From assembly GCA_031277805.1 (NCBI GenBank), contig JAITLR010000017.1, forward strand, positions 353,401-417,400: DNA of 64,000 nt, given 5' to 3'. Both the position numbers and the translations under genes were made by a program. Positions 25,052 through 34,319 of the stretch are shown in pieces. The first letter of the stretch is position 1; every line of letters starts with the position of its first letter. The notes under the pieces are model-generated. The model saw only the letters and a list, made by a program, of their open reading frames with translations, was not told the origin of the DNA and did no database searches. The stretch is from Comamonas sp. (GTDB taxonomy: Bacteria > Pseudomonadota > Gammaproteobacteria > Burkholderiales > Burkholderiaceae_C).

Positions 25052-26377
25052 TCAAGCTTGCTTGGCTGCAGTCTGGGTCTTGCTGTCGGCCATGAAGTCC
25101 ATCAGACCACAGACCAGCAGCATGGCAACCACGGGTGTGATCCAGCCCATTCCCATCTCGGCACCGGGCAGCTTGGCCAGCCAGCCAGGAGCCAGGGCAT
25201 CGAAACCGGCAGCCTTGGCCGCATCGAACAGACCCAGCACCAGGGCAACCAGCATCACAGGCCTGTAGACGCGTGCGGGGCGATTCCAGCGGTGCAGCAG
25301 GCTCAGGGCAATCAGCGTGATGGCCAGAGGGTACAGGCCCACCAGCACGGGTACGGCCACGGCGATCAACTGGGCCAGACCCTGGTTGGCCACGACTGCG
25401 CTGAACACGGACAGACCGATGACCATCGCGCGGTAGGAAACACCTGTGAGTTCACTGAAGAAGCTGCTGCAGGCAGTGATCAGGCCTACGCCAGTGGTCA
25501 GGCAGGCCAGCATGATCACGATGGCCAGCAGCCACAGGCCGGCGGGACCAAAGGTGTGCTGCACAAAGGCTGTGAGGATCTGCACACCGGTGGTGGCGTT
25601 CTCTGTCAGGTTGCTGCTGGTGGCACCCAGATAGATCAGCGAAACATAGACCAGACCCAGGCAGGTGGCGGCGATCAGGCCTGCGTAGATGCAATAGCGT
25701 GTGTGCAGCTTGCCATCGGTCACGCCAGCGGCCTTGATGGCATTGACGATGACGATGCCGAAGATCAGCGAGGCCAGCGCATCCATGGTCTGGTAGCCCT
25801 GCAAAAAGCCTTCGGCAAAGGCCGCGCCCTGCGTGGCATAGGCATCGGTGCTCACGCTGTAGCCACCGGCGGGTGCCATGAAGGCGGCACTGCCCAGCAC
25901 CGCCAGTGCGACGATCAGAACCGGGGTGATGATCTTGCCCACGTTGTCCATCAGTTTGCCGGGGAACAGCGACAGCAGCGACACCAGCACAAAATAGGTG
26001 ATGGTGAAGGCCAGCAGCATGGAGGGCGTGTTGCCCACGAATGGTGCCAGACCCATTTCAAAGGAAACGGTGGCCGTACGCGGTGTGGCAAAGAAGGGGC
26101 CTATGGTCAGGTAGATGGCAATGGCCAGGATCAGGCCTGCAATGCGGCCAAGGGGGCTGGTCAGTGTGTCCAGACCGCCACCGACGCGCGCCAGCGCCAC
26201 AACGCCCAGCAGGGGCAGGCCCACGCCGGTCAGCAAAAAGCCGACCGAGGCACCCATCAGGTTGTGACCTGCAGCCATGCCCACCATCGGAGGAAAAATA
26301 ATGTTGCCCGCGCCCAGGAACAGGGCGAAAGTCATGAAGCCGAGGGCAATGATGTCCCGCGTCTTGAGTGTTGTCAT
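25052..26377 (-). CDS. brnQ: Branched-chain amino acid:cation symporter, LIVCS type
   Basis: A 441-residue inner-membrane carrier for Leu, Ile and Val. The start DIIALGFMTFALFLGAGNII and FPPMVGMAAG are the family signature; about twelve hydrophobic segments follow. ATG 26377 is chosen because the family begins directly before this motif; the longer frame upstream is not hydrophobic. It is convergent with lolA. With the livHMGF cluster 3 kb away the window holds two routes for branched-chain amino acids. Confidence 0.92.
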   Translation of the reverse strand: MTTLKTRDIIALGFMTFALFLGAGNIIFPPMVGMAAGHNLMGASVGFLLTGVGLPLLGVVALARVGGGLDTLTSPLGRIAGLILAIAIYLTIGPFFATPRTATVSFEMGLAPFVGNTPSMLLAFTITYFVLVSLLSLFPGKLMDNVGKIITPVLIVALAVLGSAAFMAPAGGYSVSTDAYATQGAAFAEGFLQGYQTMDALASLIFGIVIVNAIKAAGVTDGKLHTRYCIYAGLIAATCLGLVYVSLIYLGATSSNLTENATTGVQILTAFVQHTFGPAGLWLLAIVIMLACLTTGVGLITACSSFFSELTGVSYRAMVIGLSVFSAVVANQGLAQLIAVAVPVLVGLYPLAITLIALSLLHRWNRPARVYRPVMLVALVLGLFDAAKAAGFDALAPGWLAKLPGAEMGMGWITPVVAMLLVCGLMDFMADSKTQTAAKQA

Positions 26378-26786
26378 AAGCGTAGGCTCTGGCGTGTGCC
26401 CATGCAGCGGCACACCCTGGAGCAGTTGGAACCAAGGAAAGCTGCGGATTCTTTCGATTGAGTTCTGGCTGACAGGTGGTAGCCGCATCAGTCGCAGGAA
26501 TTGCTAGCCAGGGGTGGCAGCAGGCAAACATCAGAGAGAAAGCCGCTCAGCCTGGCTTGTGGCAGACAGGTTCAGGGCGGCAGTCCATGTAGGTGAGGGG
26601 TGACCTCGCTAATGGAGATTAGTGATCCGCTAAAACACCTATTTTCCATGATAGTTTATTCTGATAGCAAAACTGGGGTTAACAGAGTTTTTCCAGGTGA
26701 GCTTGCCATGCCGGGAAAAACTGCTTTGATCGGGCTCCAACCCGCATGCAGCAGCGGACAAGCGCGGCAATGGATACTTGAGGGTC
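26378..26786. other. 409-bp divergent region between brnQ and rarA
   Basis: No credible coding region. A lower-GC stretch near 26620-26700 (ACCTATTTTCCATGATAGTTTATTCTGATAGC region) may hold the promoters of one or both genes; TGATAG occurs twice. I could not assign hexamers. Confidence 0.3.
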
Positions 26787-28142
26787 ATGGTCACGCACAA
26801 CAGCAACTCATCCCATACTCCATCCTCCATGGCAGCCCATCAGCCTCTGGCAGAACGGCTGCGCCCACGCACGCTGGCTGAAGTCATTGGCCAGCAGCAT
26901 GTGCTGGGTGAGGGCATGCCGCTGCGCCTGGCCTTCGAGTCGGGGCGGCCACACAGCTGCATCCTCTGGGGGCCGCCCGGCGTGGGCAAGACCACGATCG
27001 CGCGGCTCATGGCCGATGCCTTCGATGCACAGTTCATCTCCATCAGCGCCGTGCTGGGTGGCGTCAAGGACATCCGCGAGGCCGTGGAGCAGGCCCAGAT
27101 CGCGCGCGACGGGCTGATGCAGCAGCGCACCATCGTGTTTGTGGACGAGGTGCACCGCTTCAACAAGAGTCAGCAAGATGCATTTCTGCCCCATGTGGAA
27201 AGCGGCTTGTTCACCTTTATCGGCGCGACCACGGAGAACCCATCGTTTGAGGTCAACTCGGCCTTGCTCTCGCGTGCAGCCGTCTATGTGCTGCAAAGCC
27301 TGACGACTGAAGATCTAAAGCAAATTGTGGTCAAGGCACAGGCCATCAAAGCGGTTCCAGCTATCGAAGATGAAGCGCTGGAGCGCCTGATTGCATACGC
27401 CGATGGCGATGCACGCCGGCTGTTGAACACGCTCGAGACTCTGGCCATCACGGCCGAGCAGGCGAAGGTGGCGACCATCACCGACGCCTGGCTGCTCAAG
27501 GTGCTGGGCGAACGCATGCGCCGCTACGACAAGGGCGGGGAACAGTTCTACGACACCATCAGTGCGCTGCACAAATCGGTACGCGGCTCAGACCCCGATG
27601 CGGCGCTTTACTGGTTCTGCCGCATGCTCGACGGCGGCGCCGATCCACGCTACCTGGCACGGCGCATCGTGCGCATGGCCTGGGAGGACATCGGCCTGGC
27701 CGATCCGCGCGCCATGCAGATGTGCAACGACGCGGCCGCCACCTACGAGCGCCTGGGCAGCCCCGAGGGCGAGCTGGCGCTGGCCCAGGCGGTGATCTAC
27801 CTGGCCGTGGCGCCCAAGAGCAATGCGGGCTACATGGCCTACAACAAGGCCAAGGCCTTTGTGAAGAGCGATACCACGCGGCCCGTGCCCCTGCATCTGC
27901 GCAATGCACCGACGAAGCTGATGAAGCAGCTCGACTATGGCAAGGACTATCGCTACGCCCACAGCGAAGAAGGCGGCTTTGCAGCGGGCGAGAGCTATCT
28001 GCCCGACGGCATGGAAGAGCCCGGCTTCTATCAGCCCGTGCCGCGCGGGCTGGAGATCAAGATCGGCCAGAAGCTGGCGGAGCTGCGTGCGCTCAATGCG
28101 GCCGCGCGGGAGCCGGCCGGGGGTGAGTCCACCGAGGAATAG
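26787..28142 (+). CDS. rarA: Replication-associated recombination protein A
   Basis: A 451-residue AAA+ ATPase related to clamp loaders that acts at stalled forks. [19 protein letters not shown] opens the domain, Walker A is GPPGVGKTT near residue 62, Walker [10 protein letters not shown] near 115 and sensor 1 [12 protein letters not shown] near 150. The C-terminal tetramerisation part carries [24 protein letters not shown] 26787 is taken; an ATG at 26829 is also possible. It ends immediately against the stop of the UDG gene on the other strand. Confidence 0.93.
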   Translation: MVTHNSNSSHTPSSMAAHQPLAERLRPRTLAEVIGQQHVLGEGMPLRLAFESGRPHSCILWGPPGVGKTTIARLMADAFDAQFISISAVLGGVKDIREAVEQAQIARDGLMQQRTIVFVDEVHRFNKSQQDAFLPHVESGLFTFIGATTENPSFEVNSALLSRAAVYVLQSLTTEDLKQIVVKAQAIKAVPAIEDEALERLIAYADGDARRLLNTLETLAITAEQAKVATITDAWLLKVLGERMRRYDKGGEQFYDTISALHKSVRGSDPDAALYWFCRMLDGGADPRYLARRIVRMAWEDIGLADPRAMQMCNDAAATYERLGSPEGELALAQAVIYLAVAPKSNAGYMAYNKAKAFVKSDTTRPVPLHLRNAPTKLMKQLDYGKDYRYAHSEEGGFAAGESYLPDGMEEPGFYQPVPRGLEIKIGQKLAELRALNAAAREPAGGESTEE

Positions 28143-28811
28143 TCAGGCGGCGCTCAGCGCGAGCTGTATGCGCTCGCGCAGCAGAGGGAGCACCTCGGCC
28201 TCGAACCAGGGGTGGCGCTTGAGCCAGGCCATGTTGCGCGGGCTGGGGTGGGGCAGGGGGATCACCGGCCCCGGTGCCCTGAGCCAGGCCGCCACCGCAT
28301 CGGACAGCGTGGCGCGCGCCTGCTCGGGGCAGTGCCAGGCCAGCGCATAGCGGCCCAGCACCACGGTCAGCGCTATCTGCGGCAGCGCCGCCAGCAGGGG
28401 TGTGCGCCAGGCCGGCGCGCATTCGGGCCGCGGCGGCAGGTCGCCGCTCTTGCCGGTGCCGGGAAAACACAGGCCCATGGGAATGATGGCGACACGGCCG
28501 GCGTCGTAGAACTGCTCGCGCGACAGGCCCAGCCAGGCGCGCAGGCGTTCGCCGCTCACATCGTCGAACGGAATGCCGCTCAGATGGGCGCGCCGTCCCG
28601 GTGCCTGGCCCGCAATCAGGATGCGTGAGCCCTTGCTGGCCTGCAGCAAAGGCCGGGGCCCTAGCGGCAGACCCTGGCACAGCGTGCAGGCGCGCACGCG
28701 CTCCAGCAGCGCATCAAGCTGGGAGGGCTGGGCCGGGGTGGGCAGTGGTTGGTTCATGTGATGCTGGTGGACTGATCCGTTGCCAACAGGCTGCATGTCG
28801 AGAGCTTTCAT
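28143..28811 (-). CDS. Uracil-DNA glycosylase family protein
   Basis: A 222-residue protein of the uracil-DNA glycosylase superfamily (COG1573-like). RACTLCQGLPLGPRPLLQ lies near residue 40; motif A is ILIAGQAPGRRAHLSGIPF and motif B is PLPHPSPRN near residue 188. It has only one Cys pair at the N-terminus and no clear four-Cys cluster, so a 4Fe-4S form is unlikely. It would remove uracil or related lesions from DNA. The start is uncertain between ATG 28811 and ATG 28757; neither has a clear ribosome site. Confidence 0.8.
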   Translation of the reverse strand: MKALDMQPVGNGSVHQHHMNQPLPTPAQPSQLDALLERVRACTLCQGLPLGPRPLLQASKGSRILIAGQAPGRRAHLSGIPFDDVSGERLRAWLGLSREQFYDAGRVAIIPMGLCFPGTGKSGDLPPRPECAPAWRTPLLAALPQIALTVVLGRYALAWHCPEQARATLSDAVAAWLRAPGPVIPLPHPSPRNMAWLKRHPWFEAEVLPLLRERIQLALSAA

Positions 28812-29159
28812 TGGCTTGACGCCTGTGGCTATTTATCTATTGAAATGCTAGCGCCAAGCGCACGTTTTGAATGCATTTGAGTGGTGCTCAAAGGGTTAAG
28901 TGCTTGATTTGAAAGCGCTGGGTGCTCCTGTTTTTTATGTTGCACCACTGCATAAAAGCCTTGTGTCCTCTTGTAAAGCCACGGGAAACCCCGCCCTTAC
29001 GCCAAGGCAGGCGCTGCCTAGAATCGCGCCAGCTTCCTGCTGCGTGCGGCCCACAAGGTCGTGGCAAAGCAGGGCGCAGACATGGCATCGCTGGCTCCGT
29101 CGTTCGGGATGAGAGGCTTGCAGTGTCTCCATCTTTGACGGGAGAAGGAGTGCGCGCGT
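28812..29159. other. 348-bp divergent region before livH
   Basis: No gene, and in particular no substrate-binding protein. It contains a partial AGCGC-type repeat (28830-28875), a possible TAGAAT -10 at 29019-29024, and a strong ribosome site GGAGAAGGAG at 29140-29149 for livH. Confidence 0.35.
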
Positions 29160-30089
29160 ATGGATATTCTGCTGCAGCAAATCATCAATGGTTTGGTCCT
29201 GGGCAGCATGTATGCCTTGATAGCCCTGGGCTACACCATGGTGTACGGCATCATTCAACTGATCAATTTTGCCCATGGCGAGGTGCTGATGGTCGGCGCC
29301 CTGACCAGCTGGAGCTGCATAGGTCTGATGCAGGAAGCCATGCCCTATCTGCCTGGCTGGCTCATGCTTTTGATAGCCGCCATCATTGCCTGCGTAGTGG
29401 CCGCCTCGTTGAACTTTGTAATCGAAAAAGTGGCCTATCGACCGCTGCGCAATAGTCCACGTCTGGCTCCGTTGATCACGGCCATCGGTGTCTCCATCCT
29501 GTTGCAGACGCTGGCCATGATCATCTGGAAGCCCAATTACAAGGCCTACCCCACGCTGCTGCCCTCCACGCCCTATGAGATCGGCACGGCGGTGATCACG
29601 CCCACGCAGATTCTGGTGCTGGTGGTCACGGCAGTGGCATTGGCCACGCTGATGTATCTGGTCAACTACACAAAATTAGGCCGCGCCATGCGGGCTACGG
29701 CCGAGAATCCGCGCGTGGCGGCTCTCATGGGTGTGCGTCCGGATATGGTGATTTCTGCCACCTTCATCATTGGTGCGGTGCTGGCAGCCATTGCCGGCAT
29801 TCTGTATGCGTCCAACTACGGTACGGCCCATCACACCATGGGTTTCCTGCCGGGCCTCAAGGCTTTCACGGCGGCCGTGTTCGGCGGTATCGGCAATCTG
29901 GCCGGTGCCGTGGTGGGCGGTGTGCTGCTGGGGCTGATCGAGTCCATCGGCTCGGGCTATATCGGCGATCTGACAGGCGGCGTGCTGGGCAGCCAGTACA
30001 CCGATATCTTTGCTTTCATCGTGCTCATCATCATCCTGACGCTGCGCCCCTCGGGCTTGCTGGGTGAGCGTGTGGCGGATCGGGCCTGA
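29160..30089 (+). CDS. livH: Branched-chain amino acid ABC transporter permease LivH
   Basis: A 309-residue inner-membrane permease of a HAAT-family importer. It opens DILLQQIINGLVLGSMYALI and GYTMVYGIIQLINFAHGEV, the LivH signature, has about eight helices, and carries the ATPase-contact segment GRAMRATAENPRVAALMGV. It is first gene of livHMGF. Substrate is probably Leu/Ile/Val or another amide; no binding protein is present to decide. ATG 29160 follows GGAGAAGGAG. Confidence 0.93.
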   Translation: MDILLQQIINGLVLGSMYALIALGYTMVYGIIQLINFAHGEVLMVGALTSWSCIGLMQEAMPYLPGWLMLLIAAIIACVVAASLNFVIEKVAYRPLRNSPRLAPLITAIGVSILLQTLAMIIWKPNYKAYPTLLPSTPYEIGTAVITPTQILVLVVTAVALATLMYLVNYTKLGRAMRATAENPRVAALMGVRPDMVISATFIIGAVLAAIAGILYASNYGTAHHTMGFLPGLKAFTAAVFGGIGNLAGAVVGGVLLGLIESIGSGYIGDLTGGVLGSQYTDIFAFIVLIIILTLRPSGLLGERVADRA

Positions 30090-30095
30090 TATGAA

Positions 30096-30200
30096 GACCC
30101 CCCTGAGTCGCCTGCGGCGCCTTCCCCCCAAGGGGGACGACGGCCTTTGCTGCGGGGCGGCCCTTGCTGGCCGTTCTGCGCCTGGATTGCGCCAGTTTTG
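30096..30200. repeat. Dispersed GC-rich intergenic repeat, copy C
   Basis: CCCCCCTGAGTCGCCTGCGGCG, CTTCCCCCCAAGGGGGACGAC, GCTGCGGGGCGGC, CTTGCT and a GCGCCAGTTTTG tail match copies A and B in order. It lies between livH and livM within one operon. Confidence 0.8.
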
Positions 30201-30245
30201 TGCGGTATGGACGCTTGGTGCCATGAATGACGGAAATGGAACGCC

Positions 30246-31325
30246 ATGAAAGATAACAAGACACTCCACTGGATTCTGGGCGGTATCGCTTTGCTGGTGC
30301 TGCCGCTGATTCTTCAATACTTCGGCAATGCCTGGGTCCGTATCGCCGATCTGGCTCTGCTCTATGTGATGCTGGCGCTGGGTCTCAATATCGTGGTGGG
30401 CTATGCCGGTCTGCTGGATCTGGGCTATGTGGCCTTCTATGCGGTGGGCGCCTATATGTTTGCGCTCATGGCCTCGCCTCATCTGGCCGAGACCTTTGAA
30501 GGCTTTGCCGCCATGTTCCCCAATGGCCTGCATACCTCCATCTGGCTGGTGATTCCGCTGGGAATGCTAATAGCCGCCTGTGCGGGAGTGCTGCTGGGCT
30601 TGCCTGTGCTGCGGCTGCGCGGCGACTATCTGGCCATCGTGACCCTGGGCTTTGGCGAGATCATCCGTATCTTCATCAACAACCTGGATCAGCCGGTCAA
30701 CATCACCAACGGCCCCAAGGGCATTGGCCAGATCGACTCGGTCAAGATCTTCGGCCTGGATCTGGCCAAGCGCCAGGAGATCTTCGGCTTCGATATCGCT
30801 TCCGTCACGCTCTACTACTACCTGTTTCTGGTGCTGGTACTGTTCACGATTGTGATTTGCTACCGCCTGCAGGACTCGCGCATAGGTCGCGCCTGGATGG
30901 CGATTCGCGAAGACGAAATCGCCGCCAAGGCCATGGGCATCAATGTTCGCAATATGAAACTGCTGGCCTTTGGCATGGGGGCATCGTTCGGCGGTGTGGC
31001 TGGCTCCATGTTCGGCGCTTTCCAGGGCTTTGTCTCACCCGAGTCTTTCAGCCTCATGGAGTCCGTGATGATCGTGGCCATGGTGGTGCTCGGTGGTTTG
31101 GGCCATATCCCTGGTGTGATTCTGGGCGCCGTGCTGCTGTCGGCCTTGCCCGAGGTGTTGCGCTATGTGGCTGGCCCCTTGCAGGAGATGACGGGTGGAC
31201 GGCTGGATGCCTCCATCCTGCGCCAGTTGCTGATTGCGCTGGCCATGATCGTCATCATGCTGCTGCGTCCGCGCGGGCTGTGGCCGACCCCTGAGCATGG
31301 CAAGAACCTGAGCCGTCCATCGTGA
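30246..31325 (+). CDS. livM: Branched-chain amino acid ABC transporter permease LivM
   Basis: A 359-residue second permease. LNIVVGYAGLLDLGYVAFYAVGAY near residue 50 and LRLRGDYLAIVTLGFGEIIRI near 120 are LivM signatures; GRAWMAIREDEIAAKAMGIN is the loop contacting the ATPase. About ten helices. It follows livH after 156 bp that contain repeat copy C, an unusually wide gap for this operon. Confidence 0.93.
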   Translation: MKDNKTLHWILGGIALLVLPLILQYFGNAWVRIADLALLYVMLALGLNIVVGYAGLLDLGYVAFYAVGAYMFALMASPHLAETFEGFAAMFPNGLHTSIWLVIPLGMLIAACAGVLLGLPVLRLRGDYLAIVTLGFGEIIRIFINNLDQPVNITNGPKGIGQIDSVKIFGLDLAKRQEIFGFDIASVTLYYYLFLVLVLFTIVICYRLQDSRIGRAWMAIREDEIAAKAMGINVRNMKLLAFGMGASFGGVAGSMFGAFQGFVSPESFSLMESVMIVAMVVLGGLGHIPGVILGAVLLSALPEVLRYVAGPLQEMTGGRLDASILRQLLIALAMIVIMLLRPRGLWPTPEHGKNLSRPS

Positions 31326-31345
31326 AGACAAGGGGATGAACTGAT

Positions 31346-32128
31346 ATGGCAGATAGCATGACTTCCACGGTCCTCCACGTCTCGGATATCTCCAAGCGCT
31401 TTGGCGGGCTGCAGGCCCTGTCGGGCGTGAACATGAAGATCGAACGCGGTCAGGTCTATGGCCTGATCGGCCCCAATGGCGCGGGCAAGACCACTTTCTT
31501 TAACGTCATCACCGGCCTTTACACGCCCGATACCGGCAAGTTCGAGTTGAACGGCAAGCCCTACGAACCTACGGCAGTGCACAAGGTGGCAAGAGCCGGT
31601 ATTGCACGCACCTTTCAGAACATTCGTCTGTTCGCAGAGATGACGGCGCTGGAGAACGTCATGGTGGGGCGCCATGTGCGCACGCACTCGGGCCTGATCG
31701 GCGCGGTTTTTCGCACCCAGCGCTTCAAAGCCGAAGAAGCGGCGATTCGCGCTCGAGCGCAGGAGCTGCTGGAATATGTTGGCATAGGCAAGTACGCAGA
31801 CTTCAGGGCGCGCACGCTGTCATACGGCGACCAGCGCCGTCTGGAGATCGCCCGCGCGCTGGCAACGGACCCGCAGCTGATTGCGCTGGATGAGCCGGCC
31901 GCCGGCATGAATGCCACCGAAAAAGTGCAGCTGCGCGAGTTGATCGACCGCATTCGCAACGACCACCGTACTATCTTGCTGATCGAACACGATGTGAAGC
32001 TGGTCATGGGCCTGTGCGACCGCGTCACGGTGCTGGACTACGGCAAGCCGATCGCCGAAGGCACGCCTGCCGAAGTGCAGAAGAATGAAAAAGTGATTGA
32101 AGCCTATCTGGGCACCGGAGGCCACTGA
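31346..32128 (+). CDS. livG: Branched-chain amino acid ABC transporter ATPase LivG
   Basis: A 260-residue ATP-binding subunit. Walker A GPNGAGKTTFFN near residues 40-51, LSYGDQRRLEIARAL signature near 160 and Walker B LIALDEPAAGMN near 180. It is 20 bp after livM and 2 bp before livF, so co-translated. Confidence 0.94.
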   Translation: MADSMTSTVLHVSDISKRFGGLQALSGVNMKIERGQVYGLIGPNGAGKTTFFNVITGLYTPDTGKFELNGKPYEPTAVHKVARAGIARTFQNIRLFAEMTALENVMVGRHVRTHSGLIGAVFRTQRFKAEEAAIRARAQELLEYVGIGKYADFRARTLSYGDQRRLEIARALATDPQLIALDEPAAGMNATEKVQLRELIDRIRNDHRTILLIEHDVKLVMGLCDRVTVLDYGKPIAEGTPAEVQKNEKVIEAYLGTGGH

Positions 32129-32130
32129 AG

Positions 32131-32889
32131 ATGCAGGATCAAGTACAGGAACATCCTCAGACCACCAAGGCTGCAGGTGCGGTGTTGCTGCAAGTCACCG
32201 GACTGAAAGTGGCCTATGGCGGTATTCAAGCCGTCAAAGGGGTGGATTTTGAAGTGCGCCAGGGGGAGTTGGTGTCTCTGATCGGCTCCAACGGCGCTGG
32301 AAAAACCACTACCATGAAGGCCGTGACGCGCGGTCTGCCCATGGCGGATGGAGACATTCTTTACCTGGGTAAAAGCATCAAAAACAAGGGGGCCTGGGAT
32401 CTGGTGGCTGAAGGGCTGGTCATGGTGCCCGAGGGGCGCGGTGTCTTTGCTCGCATGACGATTACCGAGAATCTGCTCATGGGCGCCTATACGCGCAATG
32501 ACAAGGCCGGTATCCAGGCCGATATCGAGCGCATGTTCGGTATTTTTCCGCGCCTCAAGGAGCGCAAGGACCAGCTGGCGGGCACCATGTCTGGAGGCGA
32601 ACAGCAGATGCTGGCCATGGCCAGAGCCTTGATGAGCCAGCCCAAGGTGTTGCTGCTGGATGAGCCATCGATGGGCTTGTCTCCCATCATGGTGGACAAG
32701 ATTTTCGAGGTGGTTGCGGACGTCTATGCGCTGGGAGTGACCATGGTTTTGGTGGAGCAAAACGCCAGCCGGGCGCTGGCTGTGGCTGATCGCGGTTATG
32801 TGATGGAGTCCGGCATCATCACCATGACCGGACCCGGCCAGACCTTGCTCAGCGACCCGCGGGTGAGGGCTGCCTATCTGGGAGAGTAG
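32131..32889 (+). CDS. livF: Branched-chain amino acid ABC transporter ATPase LivF
   Basis: A 252-residue second ATP-binding subunit. Walker A GSNGAGKTTTMK near 52-63, signature MSGGEQQMLAMARAL near 155 and Walker B VLLLDEPSMGLSP near 176. The N-terminal 18 residues before the domain are slightly longer than in E. coli LivF. Last gene of the cluster; no livK/livJ follows. Confidence 0.94.
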   Translation: MQDQVQEHPQTTKAAGAVLLQVTGLKVAYGGIQAVKGVDFEVRQGELVSLIGSNGAGKTTTMKAVTRGLPMADGDILYLGKSIKNKGAWDLVAEGLVMVPEGRGVFARMTITENLLMGAYTRNDKAGIQADIERMFGIFPRLKERKDQLAGTMSGGEQQMLAMARALMSQPKVLLLDEPSMGLSPIMVDKIFEVVADVYALGVTMVLVEQNASRALAVADRGYVMESGIITMTGPGQTLLSDPRVRAAYLGE

Positions 32890-33655
32890 AGCTGAGCAAG
32901 CGAGAGAGTGGCGGCAGGTTCATCATTGATCGTTGCCGATGCGTGGCATGCTGACCTTCTCTCTGCGCAGATTCAAATCTCCCCTGAATCCAGCTGAGTG
33001 ACAAAAATATGACGTTTTTGTGTCATTTTTTTTTTGTTTTATTTTTTTCTTTACGATTCCTTTTAATTCGATTTCACAACTGGAAGAAATTTGAATAGAT
33101 TAAAAAGAATTTATTGGAACGAAATCGCAACATCCGCAACGCTGGGTATGTGAGCGCTTCGACTTAGCCCAGGTCTTGGTTGATCGTCATTGCTGGCAGG
33201 TGACCTTGTCGACCTGGCGGTTGATTTTCTGCTTCAGAGCTGCTGCCTGGGGTGCATTGATCTGGGGCGGGGGGCCGGGAATTGAATCTCAGATTTTTAC
33301 CTCAAAAAACCTGGGGAATACCCTGTAAATCTTGCTTGTGAGGCTCGCGGTTCAATACCGCAAAGCGCCATGGCGAGGTCGGTGAGACGACCAGCCGCGC
33401 AGGAACTGTTGCATGCACTGCCTGGGATGTGTCTGGGCTCTTTTGTTTGAGCTCTCAGGCTGAGTGAAGTTCTTTATGGAAGGTCAAGGCCAGACGGAAG
33501 CGGTGTATTTTATTTTTCGTGAGGCTTGAAGGGGTGTCTTGAATGCGCGCACAAACGCACAAAGACTCAAGAGTAAACTTCGCCCCGTTTAAGCCGGGAA
33601 CCATGCTGTGTTGCAGTGCGTCGCCTGGTTTCTTTTTCCCCGGTAAGGAGCATTC
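32890..33655. other. 766-bp gene-free region with AT-rich patch
   Basis: No convincing coding frame. The stretch 33000-33115 is strikingly AT-rich against the surroundings, with T-runs, and CGATTTC (33069 region) mirrored by GAAATCG (33121 region). Near 33340 GCGGTTCAATACCGC resembles a tRNA T-arm but no complete tRNA can be built. The ribosome site of the next gene (TAAGGAG) closes the region. Confidence 0.4.
32999..33040 (+). terminator. Possible terminator after livF
   Basis: TGACAAAAA pairs with TTTTTGTGTCA (two extra bases in one arm) and is followed by ten T residues. It is about 110 bp past livF and has low GC in the stem, so strength is doubtful. Confidence 0.45.
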
Positions 33656-34303
33656 ATGCTGTTTGGCAAGCTATTGCCGCGCGAAGGTAATTTTTTCGAG
33701 ATGTTCAATCAACATGCGGACCGCATCGTTGAAGCAGCTCACGCCTTCTCGCAACTCGTTGCAAATTACAACGACGCCCATCTGCGCGAAAAATACAACG
33801 CAGATGTCGACAATGCCGAACGCGCGGCGGATCGTGTGACGCACGAAGTCACCACGCTGCTGCACAAGACCTTCATCACGCCGCTGGACCGCGAGCACAT
33901 CCACTCGCTGATCAACACCATGGATGATGTGGCTGACCTGATTCAGGACTCGGCCGAGACCATGGCGCTGTACGACGTGCGTCACATGACTGACGAAATC
34001 ACGCGCTTGACGGAGCTGTGCGTGCGCTGCTGCGAGCGCGTGAGCGATGTGGTCAAGATGCTGGGCCGCATTGCCGAGCCTACGGTGGTCGAGGCCGCCC
34101 GCAAGACCTGCGAAGAGATCGATCGTCTCGAAAGCGATGCCGACCGCGTGCTGCGCGCCGCCATGAGCAAGCTGTTCCGTGAAGAGCCCGATGTGCGCGA
34201 GGTCATCAAGCTCAAGGCGATCTACGAGCTGCTCGAAACGATTACCGACCGCTGCGAAGACGTGGCCAAGCTGGTCGAGGGCATCGTCCTCGAGAATTCC
34301 TGA
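33656..34303 (+). CDS. DUF47 (PhoU-like) Pit accessory protein
   Basis: A 215-residue all-helical cytosolic protein of the DUF47/PhoU-like family: MLFGKLLPREGNFFEMFNQH, AERAADRVTHEVTTLLHKTF with FITPLDREHIHSLI, and ELLETITDRCEDVAKLVEGI. These proteins pair with Pit transporters and are thought to modulate them. The pit gene starts 16 bp later. TAAGGAG precedes ATG 33656. Confidence 0.9.
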   Translation: MLFGKLLPREGNFFEMFNQHADRIVEAAHAFSQLVANYNDAHLREKYNADVDNAERAADRVTHEVTTLLHKTFITPLDREHIHSLINTMDDVADLIQDSAETMALYDVRHMTDEITRLTELCVRCCERVSDVVKMLGRIAEPTVVEAARKTCEEIDRLESDADRVLRAAMSKLFREEPDVREVIKLKAIYELLETITDRCEDVAKLVEGIVLENS

Positions 34304-34319
34304 TTCTTGCCGGAGCCGG

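Noticed and set aside
25058..26461. 467-codon plus-strand open frame
   Set aside because: Antisense of brnQ; low-complexity His/Gln/Gly composition typical of reversed membrane-protein codons.
33270..33375. Possible tRNA or tmRNA fragment (GGTTCAATACC)
   Set aside because: Only one T-arm-like hairpin; no acceptor, D or anticodon arm pairs on either strand.
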